From Zymoseptoria tritici IPO323 (taxonomy: Eukaryota; Ascomycota; Dothideomycetes; Mycosphaerellales; Mycosphaerellaceae), in NCBI RefSeq assembly GCF_000219625.1, contig NC_018215.1:1798001-1862000 (forward strand): a stretch of 64,000 bases of DNA, written 5' to 3'. The translations under genes and the position numbers were made by a program. The notes below the pieces were generated by a model. The model searched no databases. It saw only the letters and a list, made by a program, of their open reading frames with translations, and had not been told where the DNA came from. How positions within the stretch are numbered: the first letter of the stretch is position 1; each line of letters starts with the position of its first letter. Below, piece by piece: positions 10,708 to 22,976 of the stretch.

Positions 10708-11645
10708 ATGAACTCCCTTCGTGTCGCCCGAAGCGCCCTCCGCGCACGCCCTACCGCTTTCAAGGCCGCTGTTGCGGCTCCGGCTCTCAGGCGCGGATAT
10801 GCCGATGTTGCGTCGGATAAGATTCAGTTGACGCTGGCTCTGCCTCATCAGGTGCGTTTTCTTTGTTGGGTGGAGGACTGGGGAGGGAATGGGAGGGGAT
10901 GGAGGAGGAAGACCAGTGGAGAAAACCGAGGCAGAGACGAGTGTTGAGAGAATGCCGTGCTGACCAGCGTGTGTGTTATAGGCTGTCTACAAGTCGCAGG
11001 ATGTGTACGTTCAAGAGCAATGACAACGGAGGTACGAAAGAGAGTGTGAGACTGATGAAGAGATTGAAACAGCGTCCAGGTCAACATCCCCGCCGAGTCC
11101 GGAGAGATGGGTGTGCTCGCCAGCCACGTTCCTTCGATCGAGCAGCTGAAGCCCGGTCTTGTGGAGGTGATTGAGGAGAATGGTGGGAGCAAGCAGTTTT
11201 TCTGTACGTCTCACGAATCCCGGAGGGCAGAATGAAACATATGGATCGCAAGAATGGGGAGACAAAGAGCAGAGCAGAGGATGGACAAGCTCACAATGCT
11301 AACACAGAATCGCAGTGTCTGGTGGCTTCGCAACCGTGCAGCCAGGCTCTGTCTTGAGCATCAACGCTGTGGAGGGATACCCGCTCGAGGACTTCAGCGC
11401 CGACGTGAGTAGAGAGATACGCATTTTGCTTGGTGAGGACAGCTATTGACATTTCTTCGCAACAGGCTGTGAGGAACCAGATCGCCGAGGCACAGAAGAT
11501 TGCCCAGGGAGGTGGCAGTGAGCAGGACGTTGCTGAGGCTAAGATCGAGCTCGAGGTGAGTGCGCAGTGGTTTAATGATGTGTTGTGTTGTACTAATGAA
11601 TTGATTTTGCAGGTTCTCGAGAGCCTTCAGGCATCTTTGAAGTAG
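10708..11645 (+). CDS. ATP16: ATP synthase subunit delta, mitochondrial (F1 central stalk)
   Basis: Part of the F1 central stalk that couples rotor movement to ATP synthesis in the inner mitochondrial membrane. I read six exons: 10708-10851, 10982-11004 (only 23 bases), 11073-11203, 11316-11404, 11466-11555 and 11613-11645, giving 169 residues with all phases closing. The N-terminus MNSLRVARSALRARP is an Arg/Ala/Ser mitochondrial presequence, ending near GYADVASDK. The body has the conserved IPAESGEMGVLASHVPS and SGGFATVQPGSVLS segments of the epsilon/delta beta-sandwich. The C-terminal helical part ends VLESLQASLK, close to the yeast Atp16 ending. Family identification is firm; the small second exon is the least certain splice. 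Confidence 0.95.
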
Positions 11646-12129
11646 ACCATTCGCGTGTATATACCTCTCTGTAAACCATCTGAGCGCATGCGAGAAGTTT
11701 GAAGAAAGAACGTTTTAGAATCAGCCAACGAAGTAGGAAGAGCAAAAAGGCACTCGCGGCCTCGATCAACTGGGGCAAGCAGCGACTGCTGTCAACTGGC
11801 CACGCCTGGCACATTGTCCCATCTCGCCGGACACCTCAGTCTAGGACACGTCCTGATCGCTAACATTTCTTCACACGCGCCTCGAGTGTGGATTGACCTC
11901 CTTCTTTGGCCAGTGGCCATCTCACCATCGCTAGAGTCATTTCCTTCAAACACATGATACGCAACACCCGATAGTGACATTGTACGTGTCGCCAAATGCC
12001 CTTCTGGGTCCAGCCGTGCAAATCGGACTCCAGCGAACGAACCGCCAACTCGTCCGTTGGCGAACAAGAGTTGCAGATCGGTCGTTGCAATGCCGAAGTG
12101 GACGAAGAGAGCAGTGTGTTCGGATAGCG
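11646..12129. other. Spacer between ATP16 and the next gene
   Basis: No gene recognised in these 484 bases. The frame that becomes coding at 12130 is open back to about 11974 but contains no ATG there. Confidence 0.4.
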
Positions 12130-14966
12130 ATGCAACAATGCCCGTACTGTAATGAGACTGACACATTTTCATTCCAGCGTGCGAACATTCGCCGAGCAGC
12201 AACAAACCTCTCCCAGAAGACATCGGACGCCAAGTCCATTACTGCGAGCAGCGGGTCCACTTACGCGACGACAGACTCTACGGTCAACTCGACGACGAGC
12301 AGGTGGGAGACACGGAGCATCGCATCGTCGGTCAAGAGCATTTGGCGCGGTCGGACACCACGCTCGACAAGGACAAATGGCTCGGGCGAGTCGGGTTTAT
12401 CCCTCACGACTGTGGCGACGAATGGCTCGACGGCGTCGGCTCAGTCGCTCACGGGTGCTGCTGCTCGCGAATCGACAGTAAAAGAGGAGCCGGTTCCGCG
12501 GGAGGTGACCATCGAATCGTTGCAGTCACAGAACTTGTGGCACAGTCCGAAAGGCAAGAACGAGGAGCCTGCATCCGCACCACAAGTTACGCCGTCCAGA
12601 CCGGCGTCACGGAGGCCATCAATGACTCCAATCGCCGAGTGCAGTACGTCTACAACGTCGATCAAGACAAAGGCGTCTACAGTCAAAGTGGCCCAAGCAT
12701 CGCAACGCGGAAAGGTCTATCCAGCATCATTGGGTCGATTCTCGGAGGACCTGCCCCAAAGCGAGCCACAGGAGCAACACTCTTACGAGCCCAGTGGTAC
12801 GGACAGCCGCGATTGGGAGTCGCAGGTGGCTTCGTACACTCCGAGCATCAGTACCAGAGCGACCACGCTGAAGAAGCGAACACGCATCAAGGCCAAAGTG
12901 CGATCCATCTGGATGGCGGTGTCGACGCCGAGCCGCCAAAACCGCAACGACCTGCCATCCGCACCAGCACAGTAAAGGTCGCCGATCGCGTGCGTAATCT
13001 TGAGTTGAAGCAAGTTCAGTCCAGGCAGACATTAAGGAAGAGCACAGCTGGAGACGGACCTCCTGAATTGCTTGGGAAGAGTGGAGATGGGAATGTTCCG
13101 TTGGTGTTCCCGTTGCATGTCAAAAGATTCGTCCGGAGACAACGCAATGGATCGCCTTTGAGACCTGAAACGCCATTGTACCAATCGGACCCGGATCAGA
13201 ATTCCATCATACATTCACCACTTCCGCAGCGTACCATTCCGCAGATCAAAACTCCGAAGACCCCGGTGGCTTCATCCTCGCCCGGCATGCTGGCTGTAGA
13301 GAAATCTCGAGAAGGATGGAGCGAGGACAAAGCACTCGCAGTGTCACGCATTCGACCAAGCCCGTTCATGCATCTCCACGGAACTCGTGGACATTGCGTG
13401 AGACACGGTCGTAAATTGGGGCAGAGCAGAGCAGAGTTCCAAGGCACCAAGGAAATGTTTGAGAAGGGCAGAAGTGGTGCGTATATTCCTACCGGCTTGC
13501 TTGTTCGTCGTCAGATGGATGCGACGAGTCCGTGGCGTTTCACAGCCGGTCATAAATTGACGAAGACAGCAGACATCCAGCCGAAGTCTGAGAGCGATGC
13601 TTGCCCTGACTGCATCACTGAGTTGGGTATCCAGAAGAACGAGATCTCTCAAGCGACGATCAGCACTATTCGACAGAAGATCAAGCAGCAGCCGCCGACT
13701 GCCGCGCCGATTCCGCAAGAGACGGTTGTTGTGCAGCCACCGTTCAAGATTTCTGCGACACCACAGCCTCGAGCAGCCACGAAGCCTCCAGTCGTTCCTG
13801 TCACAAGGATTCCTGGCGAGCAGCCTGTTGTCCTCCACGCTCAAGGACTTTCTGAGGGAAGCGATGCCGGCGACCTTGTCACTGCTGCCGATCTTGGAGA
13901 CGGGCTCGACGCCGTGATCTTGGAACGAGGCGGGAGGCTTGAACGGGTCATCATGAACGCACGAAAAGGACCACCCAACGCTGAAGCGATGGAGAAGCTT
14001 TCCAAGGAGCTCATCTTGGTCTCCAATGCCATTGCCGCCGCCAATCTCAATCCGAGCCACTCGCAGGTTGATGGAGCATCACCCGTGGGCAACGATAGAG
14101 CAATGGTCGTCGACACACGTCATGGTCGACAGCAATCTATGCCCGAGCTCCTTAGCATGATCGACGAGGCCGCAGGCGGACTTAATTTAGGCATTGCTCG
14201 AGCTCGGGGGGATGTTCAGTCAACTGATTCAGAGCTTCTTACCACGAGGGATGATGTCCGCGAACGATCACAGTCTCTTCTGACCACAGACGCGGTCAGC
14301 ATTGTTCACGAGGTCAGCAGTGGCTCTGCCCTCTCTCCAGAATCACGTATCGCAAATCGTCAACGGCTGGACCAAGACATCGCCGCGGTGCGATCTCACA
14401 TTGGTCCATTCGCTGCCGGTCAGAGAAACGACGCCCCCGCAGGCAATGCTCTGCCGTGTCGCACCGTTCACTGGCCAGTACCCGGTGCTCCTACGCTCCA
14501 CATCAATAGTCCACCTCCTCTGAAGCGCAGCGATTCTGACTTAGCACGTGTTGCATCGCCGGACCTACCTATCAAGATCCAGATCGATTCATCTACGTCC
14601 ACGCCAACCCTAACACCAGACGCCACACTGACCAGACATGATCCTATTCCACCACCTACATCGCCGCTCCTCTCACCTGCACTTTTCACTCCATCGACCT
14701 GTGCCTCCACGCCGGAAGCCAGCCCGATTCTCCTAAAGCCCGATACGCCCTATCCGCAAGTCGCAACGACGTCCAGACTTCAAGCTCCATCCTCCGTCAC
14801 TGGAATATGGCCTACTTTACCTTCGCAAGCTCGTGCGGACACGCAGGTCATTCGCGCGGCGATGCGCATGGAGAAGAATAAGACCGCACAGGAAGCTGCT
14901 GCTACGGAACGGGCGGTCAGGAAGCAGAGGCAGGTTAGTGCGCAGGCGAGAAAGGCGTTGAGCTAG
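12130..14966 (+). CDS. Large Ser/Pro-rich hypothetical protein, probably two exons
   Basis: Not recognised. The first ATG (12130) starts MQQCPYCNETDTFSFQ, which has one CxxC. A Ser/Thr/Ala-rich stretch follows, ending in a basic segment LKKRTRIKAKVRSIWMA. The frame then changes: the 3' two thirds continue in another frame from about VADRVRNLELKQVQSR to a basic C-terminus ending RKALS. An intron at 12919-12977 (59 bases, GTGTCG...TAAAG) joins the two in frame, giving 925 residues. An alternative donor at 12898 or a sequencing indel is possible. The later part has a glutamate-rich helix-like segment (NAEAMEKLSKELILVSNAI) amid disorder. Two frames stay open together for about 670 bases (12303-12975), so exon placement there rests on protein look and splice logic. 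It is convergent with VPS5, with stops 144 bases apart. Confidence 0.6.
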
Positions 14967-15110
14967 AGTGAATATGACTACTGTACCTGTGATGTGACTT
15001 TTGAGTGCTTCTTTGTCATGTATCTGGCGTTTGGCTCGTCTATTTAGTGATTCACCGACCTGCGTCTGCAATCATATCTCAACTGTTCGACCAATTCAAG
15101 TAGAATGCCT

Positions 15111-17166
15111 CTACGACTCAATCTCCTGCGAACTACGCAGAGCCTCCTGCATCGTCTGCTCGCTGTCAGCTCCAAAGCCCTCGCTCTCATGCACAGTAGT
15201 CCCAGAAAGCCGCGATTCATCCCCGTCGTGCGAGCCATTCTCGGCGTGCTCTGCATCGAGCTGAGCAGTTGCCGCTTCGCGACGAAGCTGAGCATCAGAC
15301 TTTGGCTGTGGATCGGCCACCACGCCGGCGGGCATGAGTGGCGGGCCATCCTCGTCGCTGTCGAGTTGGAGGAGGTAGGTTTCCCATAGTTCGATGAGCT
15401 GTGAAAATGAAAATCATCAGTATTCCGTGCGCGTAATCTCCGAGCTTCTGCACCACGTACCTCTTTCTGTGCCTCGATTGCACTCTCCAGGAACGTCTCA
15501 ACTCCACTCTTGAAGTCTTCCACTTTCTCCCGCTCGAAACGATCCAATTCCGTACGCATCAATCGACCCATGTCCTCAAACAGCAAGCGGCTGGCGTGAA
15601 CTCTCCTCTCCGCATCGTTGACGTCCGCTTGCATCTGGCCGATGCGATCTTGCTGCGAGCGCCCGGCTCTGAGGAGTTTGTCTTGCTGTTTCTTGATCTC
15701 TTGAAGTTTTGACTCCGCCGAGTGCCAGGAGTGGTAGGCTTTCTGTCGCTGCTCGAAGGACTTCTTGACGGAGCCGATGAGCCGGATGTATTCGTCGATC
15801 ACGATGCCGAGGGTGAGAATGTCTTGCATGGCTTGACGCTGGTACAGTTCTTGGATCCGCAGCTGGAGGTCGCCGAGGGATTCGAGAGGTCCGGATAAGC
15901 TAGGAGAGAGCTCGACGGCTGCGAGGTTGTGTAGAGAAATGCTGAAGTCGCCGCATGCATCTGAAAGACCTTTTCGCTGCGCAACAACTGTGTCTGTGCT
16001 CTTCTGCAGCGCTTTGAGCTGGTTCTCCAACGCATCCAAGTAGATCCGTCGGTCGTGGAACCAGTCGTCGTGCTCGACGAACTTGTTGCTTGATCCTACA
16101 CTTCCAAGACCAATGCTCGACATGATGCCTTTCGACTCGCTTCCGCCGAGAAGAGGATCCTTTCCTGAGTGCTTGATGGCCACGTTGAATGTCTCGCTCT
16201 CCAAGAAGATCTTGAGGTCTCCGTCGCTTTGCAGTATAGGGTGGGCCGCGATCTTGTTTATCATACGCTCCAATGCCATTCTTCTTGACTCCACGAAGTT
16301 GTTGTCAAAGCGACCCATCGCTTGCTTTTCTGGTGGGGGTGGTACCACCACACCTGGATTGTTGTCGTGCATTCGTTCGTATAGCCAGAGAAAGTCCCGG
16401 TATCGTCTTGTCACGGTGAAGCTGGAGTTCATGTACGCCTTTGAGGAAGTCCGTGTGATGACACTGTACACTGTGTGACTTGTTGCCGCATTGCCCACGG
16501 TATGAGGATCGCCGACTGTTATTGAAAATGTCGGCTTTGATGCCTGCTCCACGGAGACTGAAGGTTGCGCCTGCCTGACCCGACCATCAAACTCCGTAGG
16601 CTGTACTGGCGGCGGTATGCGCGGACCACCATACAGCGAAGATGCCACATCGTCATCGTAGTCTGGGCCACGCAGCGATGAGCCAGACGCGGAAGTGGTT
16701 GGCCGGCTGCTGGCGGATTGTCTTGTGCGGGACGCGAGCTCTTTCACTGGTGGTGTAGGCGCGACTGGCTCTTCAACAGGCTCTTGGCCTAGAGGACCTA
16801 GCGGTCCCATGGAGTCATCCAGACTCTCGAGTGTGGTCGATTGCGCGAGGGCTACATGTCGGCGTGGGGTTCGGGATTTGGATGGAGCTGGCTTCACGCC
16901 TGCGGCGATGTTCGGAGTCGATTGCGAGAGAGAGGGCGAGGCAGGCATCGGATCTTCATATGTGGTAAGTCACTGCTGCAAATCGTGGCTCGACAATGGT
17001 GTTTCCATACCGGACGTGGCCTGCGCATCTTCTGCTGCCTTGACAAGGCTGTGGTGGGAGTGACTGCGAGATGGGACATCTGTTGCACGCAAACGCGGTC
17101 AGTACGGTATCACGACAATGCTTCTGTTTATTCGTACCGTCCCACGGTGAGCTTCCCTCATCCATT
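15111..17166 (-). CDS. VPS5: Vps5-type sorting nexin, retromer PX-BAR subunit
   Basis: Retromer membrane-bending subunit for endosome-to-Golgi retrieval of sorting receptors, normally paired with Vps17. I assemble four exons on the minus strand: 17166-17139 (28 bases), 17079-17011, 16953-15461 and 15398-15111, giving 625 residues with all phases closing. Exon 1 encodes MDEGSSPWD and joins to DVPSRSHSHHS, a start typical of fungal Vps5. After a disordered region, the PX domain (about 178-295) contains TRRYRDFLWLYERM for PI3P binding. A long coiled BAR domain follows (about 345-560), including AYHSWHSAESKLQEIKKQQ. The last exon adds an acidic, disordered tail that ends SSQEIES. The tiny first exon would be missed by simple gene finders, which would start at the internal ATG at 16948. 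Confident family call. Confidence 0.93.
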
Positions 17167-17502
17167 GCGTCCCACGGGTTGATGATCTGGTTGAAGTGGG
17201 CCATGTCTTCAGCGACGCTCGAGGTCCACCTCAGCTTAGCGGGACAGTTCCGTGATCGACGAGGTGCGTGTTCAATCAACTTCGTGGTCTCTCGGTCTCG
17301 ATTTTTCGATAGATGTTGGTTGTCAGAATACCTCAAGAGCACCCATGACTCTACGTATTGGGGCCATATGAGCCGGGCGTGGTTGGTTTCGTGCATGGAT
17401 CACCTTGCTTTGACCTCATCAATCACTACTTGACGCCAAACTACCAGATATACGGAAAATCATGCTATCGATCATGACATTTGGGCTAACTAACCACACC
17501 TA
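17167..17502. other. Spacer between VPS5 start and SET gene stop
   Basis: Sequence of 336 bases upstream of VPS5 and downstream of the SET gene, both on the minus strand. Presumably the VPS5 promoter. Nothing else recognised. Confidence 0.4.
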
Positions 17503-19656
17503 CTACTTCGCCTTTCCGTTCGCCTGCTCTTCCTCAGCCGCTTCCCACACGCACCGATCACACATGCAGTCTCCTCCGAGGGCACCCGAAGCCCACTCCC
17601 TTCGATCCTTGACCGACAGCTCAATATCACAATAGTGATTCAACACCTCCTCACCCTTCTTTATGCCGGCCCGTGACTTCACGACTTTCTTCCCGTCCCG
17701 GCCAGTCCAAGGAACCCTCTCGTCAGTCGACCAGAATTTGATGCTTCCACCCCACTCCCAACGGACATTCGGGTCACAGCTGTGGTTGGCGAGACACCAC
17801 ATTGGGTGCACGGCGCTGACCTCGGGACCACGTATTGCCGTTCCTCCAGTGCCCGATAGTCTGGCTGATGCGGTTCCTCGGAACTTGGCATACAAAGTGT
17901 TGAAAACCCACACGTCGTATTGTGGATTGGCGAAGATGTCGATGTCCATCTTTTCCAGCATGTGGAATGGAAGCCGAATGTTGTACTGGAAAGAGAACGG
18001 CAATCGTCGTGGCACAAGACAAGAGTCGGGACTGAGGAAGTCCTTGTATGGCAGCTTGTCGCTGGCCTCCGGGCTCAGATCTCCCCAGATGAAGCGCACC
18101 TCAGGTAGGTCAAGTGGATGCCACTCTACGGTCTCTGACATGGCAAGAGCACGCAGAAGCAGCAGGGCATAGAGCGAGTCTGCAGCTTCTGCAGGGGGGA
18201 CGTCTTTCGCGATGGCCTCGACGTCTTTGCCGCAAAGAGCGTCGTGGTATGTGTCGACCGCCGCTTCCCAGCACCACTGGCTGCAGAACACGACTTCGCA
18301 ATCGGAGCAGACCACAACTTTGGCAGCGTCCGGACTGTCCAGTGGAGGGATGTCGCCGCTGCAAGCGTCACACAGTGCGTCTTGGAGTCGGTTGTTGGCG
18401 GTGAGCATGGACGTTTCGTTGAGAATGACCTCGCCTGGTTCGATATCTTCCTTGGCAAAGACACCAAGCTGAGTGACGACCTCTCGCGGGTCGCCATTGA
18501 GGACGGGCAGAGCTACCGCCCGTACTTCCAACTTGTCTGAGACATCCTCCATCATCTCATTCAGATTGTCAAGGCGGTTCAGCCGGTCGGGCTCGTAGAT
18601 GTTCCAAGGATAGTGCTCTCTTCGCACCCAGCCGTTGTCCGAAAATTCCCAGGGTCGTTCGTGATGATTCTCGGGCATCCCCGGCATATTCCGAATTTTT
18701 AAGAAGAGATCTCCAAATATGTCCGCAAGCTCATCGTCGTCGAGGAACATTTGGATGCCCTGACAAAGATAGATGTGCGCTGACCTATAGCATTCACACA
18801 GCAGAAGACTTCTGGTCAGAATGCGGTACCTATTCCAGGTCAGCGATGATTGAATGACGGACCAGCAACACAAATGGCTTACATGATCAGCCGGTAATGT
18901 TCTCTCAGCCACAGCGTCAGCTCGATGTCAAGAGCCGTGTCGCTGTCAGGAGTAGCCGTTTCACCATCTTCAGCGTTCATGGCCTCCTTGATGATACGAA
19001 TACGCTCCTCAAGTGGTTGCTGCTGGATGACCAGCTTCAAGGAGTCTGAAGCAGCTTCATGATACTCGTCGGCCTCGTCGTCCAACGCATCCGAAAGTAA
19101 GATCGCTTTATAGCAAGCACCGGCTGCCAGGTCGGGGTATCCAAGGCCAAGATACTCCTGAGCGATGCAGACATATAAAGGGAGATTGTAAGGATCGACC
19201 TTGACGTGCACATGAGCAGCCTCGAGTCTTCGCAATCGGACGTCTTTCGTAATAGCAGGGTTCATGGTCTATTAAGTGTCAGCCACGGGAGGCGCTGGAC
19301 AACAGCATGCAGCCAAGCATATCGCTTTAGTTGAATTTTGTACACACCTCTGGATAACTGATGCTGGATCGAAGGCCCAGGACCTGCTTGCGGATCTCAC
19401 TCCGAGCATGCACATCTTCGCTTGGATCTGAAAACTCTCGCCTGGCGCCTCCTGCAATAGGACTCCCATCCTGTGGCTCAGCTGCAGCAGGCGTCTGGGA
19501 TTCTGCTTTTGGAGGTTCCTCATTTGCGTTGCTCTTGGTCTTGGAAGCGAACAGACTATACGATTGCAGGGTCTGGTTCAGGCGTGCCAGAGCGCTGTCG
19601 ACGCTGTCTATCGATGCTTTGTATTGGTCCATGTTCGGGTCGAGACTTGTATCCAA
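17503..19656 (-). CDS. SET-domain protein with MYND-like zinc finger and helical N-terminus
   Basis: A likely protein-lysine methyltransferase of the SMYD-like fungal group. Three exons on the minus strand, 19656-19348, 19268-18883 and 18829-17503, give 673 residues in frame. The N-terminal third is helical (LNQTLQSYSLF; VDPYNLPLYVCIAQEYLGLGYPDLAAGACYKA reads as TPR-like repeats). The SET domain starts near residue 350 with LGVFAKEDIEPGEVILNE. It is interrupted by a cysteine cluster (CDAC...CSDCEVVFCSQWCWE, then H and C), which is a MYND-type finger. It resumes with WCLANHSCDPNVRWEW (the NHSCxPN motif that binds S-adenosylmethionine), LNHYCDIELSVKDRREW and a post-SET-like CDRC. Substrate unknown. 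It is divergent from the Zn2Cys6 gene at 19997, with about 340 bases between starts. Confidence 0.88.
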
Positions 19657-19996
19657 TAGAACGAGCTTGAAATTTTTGAACTTGTAGTTTTGGACGAAGA
19701 ATCTTGGAGCGACGTCGGTTAAAGGGCATTGCTAGGCGGTACGGAACTGTCCGCCGCTATTGTGCTTAGTCAGTCCATTCCCGTCTCTCGACTGAAGCTG
19801 ACTTGTCGATGATACATTGTGCTACTTGTCAATACCCTGGCCTGGACGCGAGCATTGTACGTGTCTTGTTCGCGCTTTCCGACACGGGATCTTCATGCTC
19901 AGCATAAGCCATCCCGAATCGTTTCCGTCGCCTTTCAATCCATTACAACAATGACCGGGCATATTACAGCTCCGTCGACCATTATTGTTGTACGGT
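19657..19996. promoter_or_regulatory. Divergent intergenic promoter, SET gene / Zn2Cys6 gene
   Basis: A 340-base region between two divergent starts, so it must serve as promoter for both unless transcripts start inside the genes. No specific site is recognised. Confidence 0.5.
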
Positions 19997-22267
19997 ATGG
20001 CTAGCATCCAAGGTTCACGGAGAAAAGATGCGAAGTCTGCATCGCCGCCTGTGCTTCTGCGTACCTGCCTCAATTGCCATCGGGCGAAAATCAGATGTGA
20101 TCGATCTTCTGAAAGTGGCTCATGCACACGGTAAATCTGAGCAAAGCTGTTGAATGGACACGGATCTAACACTCAAGAAGCTGTGCGCGACTCAAGAAGC
20201 CATGTAGCTCCAAGCCTGCTCGCCGGCGTCCAAACAACTCCCAACGAGACCTGTACGTATTCAAGTGTTTGACGATGGGCGCCATAGTTGACAAAAGGCA
20301 GGCGTATTGAAGCCCTTGAGTCTCATATCCAGCAGCTGCTTGGAAGTACAAGCTCAATTGAAGTTCGTCAGTCCACGTGTACATCAACATAATGCTGGCT
20401 GACATCGGCGCTCAGAACAAGAATGTTGACAGCAATGGCCCCAGCCCCGATAACGCTTCGTCTGCAAGGAGGCAGCCAAGCACACCGCTTGTCCCAGACC
20501 CGATAGAGACTCCGGCTGGCGCTGGTCAATTACTCTCACTGACGCCTTCGACGGAGTCTGATGCCGTCGCTATGGGCCTGCTATCGACAGAAGCTGCCAG
20601 AACCTTGTTACAGCGCTTCAAAACTACACTCACACCGCATTTCCCATTTGTCGTTGTAGCTTCCGAAGTCTCACTTGAGATACTCCAGGACACAAGACCT
20701 TTCCTCTTGCTATGTATCATCGCTGCGGCCTCATACGATGACGTGGTCCTCCAGCGTCGTCTTGGCCGGCAAGTTCAGCATTGCATTGCCGGTAGGATGA
20801 TATACCGCAACGCCATCTCTCTCGAGACGCTTCAAGGTCTTCTGATTCACATTGCGTGGTGTCAATATCATCCCCGACCACGGAGCTACACCCAATACCT
20901 TCAGCTGGCTATCGGGATTGTCGTCGACTTACGCTTTGATCGAAAGCCTCAATCTCGACCATGGAAAACTCGTCTGAATCCGACTGACACCACCCAGCCA
21001 AAGGGATACCTCGAACTTGACGAGCAAAGGGCTGTAGTTGGCTGCTACTATCTCTGCTCCACTGTTTCGACAGTGCTACAGAAGACTTGCACATTTCCCT
21101 GTAAGCATGGCCTCATTACCGCACACTCAAGGTCTGGCAGCTGACGTAACTTTTCTTCAAGGGACACAGCACATTGAAGATTGTTGCAGATCTCTGGACC
21201 ACCAGAAACAGTACTTGACGGCAAGTGTCAACATGAGGTACAGCCGGAACTAGCGTGACAGCGATTGATAGTTGACAGGACAAGTACATTCTGCCAATCG
21301 TCCAAATCCAACACACGATGGAACAAGCCGACGCATCCGACCACGACGAGCGCGAGGTTCTCAAGTCCACTCACCTTACTCAACTCATTCTGTGTCTCGA
21401 GACGATCAAAGGTGCTCTCCTTTTCCCTTTGGCGGAGAGTGCCATGTTGACAATGCACCTTCACACTGGGATCGTACACGCCTGCCATACGAATGTTTGT
21501 ACTGATGCTGCGCTGAACCTCCTGCCAACGGACGAGAGATGGCCTCAGTGGCGACTGGACGCACTCAGTACAGGGCTCATCGCCGCGAAATCGTCGCTCT
21601 CGTGCTTCCTATCGCTACCACTTGGGCACGAAAAATCTTTCAACAACTCTGAGGTACGCATATCCTAGTGATGCAGCCATGAAACGGTAGCTCCAGGCTC
21701 GCCTCTTGATCTGAATCTTTCCCGTGAGTGCGCTGACCTTCATGTGATTATCAGTGGATACAATTGGGGTTTGTGACGACGTGTGCAGCTAGACTAGCTG
21801 CATTGTCGAGCCAGAAAGTCATTCGCCAAGAAACGCACCATCTGCGGCGCTTTCTAGGCATATCAGACGGTCTCAAAGACACCATCCGCCGCTTGGAGTC
21901 GCTCAGTACATCGACTGCCGATGACGATGGCGAGAGAGATGTCTTCTACCATTATCGGCAGCGCGTACAGCGGATCCAAGCATGGTTTCAGGCGCAGCAG
22001 GAGCGTGTCCAGCGAGAATCGATGCAAACCGTTTCTGACACGGCCGATGCGGCCGCCTGGAACGGCAGTGCTAGGCAGCAACTCCCGCTTGCATCTAGTG
22101 GCGCACAGCGCGCATGGAATCCAGGCCAGGCGCTGCCTCAGGACTCGCCGGTCCTGCCCATGGATATTGCCTGGCGCGAAGGAGATTTGTTCGACTGGCT
22201 GCCGGATGATCTCATGGACATGGAGAACTTCGGACAAACCTTTCCATTTGATGCAGAGGGCACGTGA
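19997..22267 (+). CDS. Zn2Cys6 fungal transcription factor
   Basis: A sequence-specific regulator. I assemble seven exons: 19997-20130, 20181-20252, 20302-20362, 20416-21100, 21162-21226, 21279-21653 and 21755-22267, for 634 residues with phases closing. The zinc cluster is split across exons 1 and 2 and reads CLNCHRAKIRC then, eight residues on, C-TR-CARLKKPC: the canonical C-x2-C-x6-C-x8-C-x2-C-x6-C. A short coiled-coil (RIEALESHIQQLLGS) follows, as usual for dimerising Gal4-type factors. The middle region (SLEILQDTRPFLLLCIIAAA and onward) resembles the fungal-specific regulatory domain. The C-terminus is acidic (EGDLFDWLPDDLMDMENF), a candidate activation segment. Donors at 20363 (GTTCGT) and 21227 (GTCAAC) are weak, so those splices are the least sure. 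The target is unknown; the next gene on the same strand is an RTA1-like protein. Confidence 0.88.
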
Positions 22268-22976
22268 ATGCGAAACATACAAACAAACTTCAACAACAGA
22301 GATGCCTATCGCTGACTCGAGACACCACTCTTTGTCTCTCGGTACTATGTCTAGGCCATCATAGCACGCGGAGGAGATCCATATCACAATGTGCGAAAGA
22401 TGGTCTGAACAAGATTGCGAACCGTCTGAATCCGCTCGCGTCCAGCGTCTCGAATTTCTGGATATCACGAGCTGCGTATGGACGGCTTTAGTGAACGCAA
22501 CCAGCGGGAAGGATTCGCAGCGCATATCAGGCTCCAGAATTGAAGGATTTGAAGGAAGCGACCGCGTCCTGTTCTCTTACTGCGCCTCAAGCACAACGAA
22601 GCTTTTGACCGGCCGCTGTCAACCGAAACCTGCAGCCGCTCCCCGAATGTGCCTTTCTTGAGATCTGCGAGATCCAATGAGATACTCACGAAGGAGCGTC
22701 AAGAATGGCTCAAGCCCATCTACTCCGTCCGTGTCTTGGCAAAAGCGGACGGAGTAAGCGATCAAGTCCGTACTGATATGAGCACTTTGATGTGCCTATA
22801 TACCGGTGCCTAGAAAGTCTGAAGATGCTTTTAACGCTCAAGACGACTCTCCTGCATCTTCCGATTGCGTCTAGTTCACCTCCCGATTGCCCTTCATACG
22901 AACCGACGACTTGGATGCACCATTGCACAGCAAACCTCCTTACTACTCGCCGAACCCATTTCGCGATTCCTCAAGC
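22268..22976. other. Spacer before the RTA1-like gene
   Basis: Sequence of 709 bases. No separate gene is recognised. The frame of the downstream gene is open from 22887, with a second possible ATG there. Confidence 0.4.
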
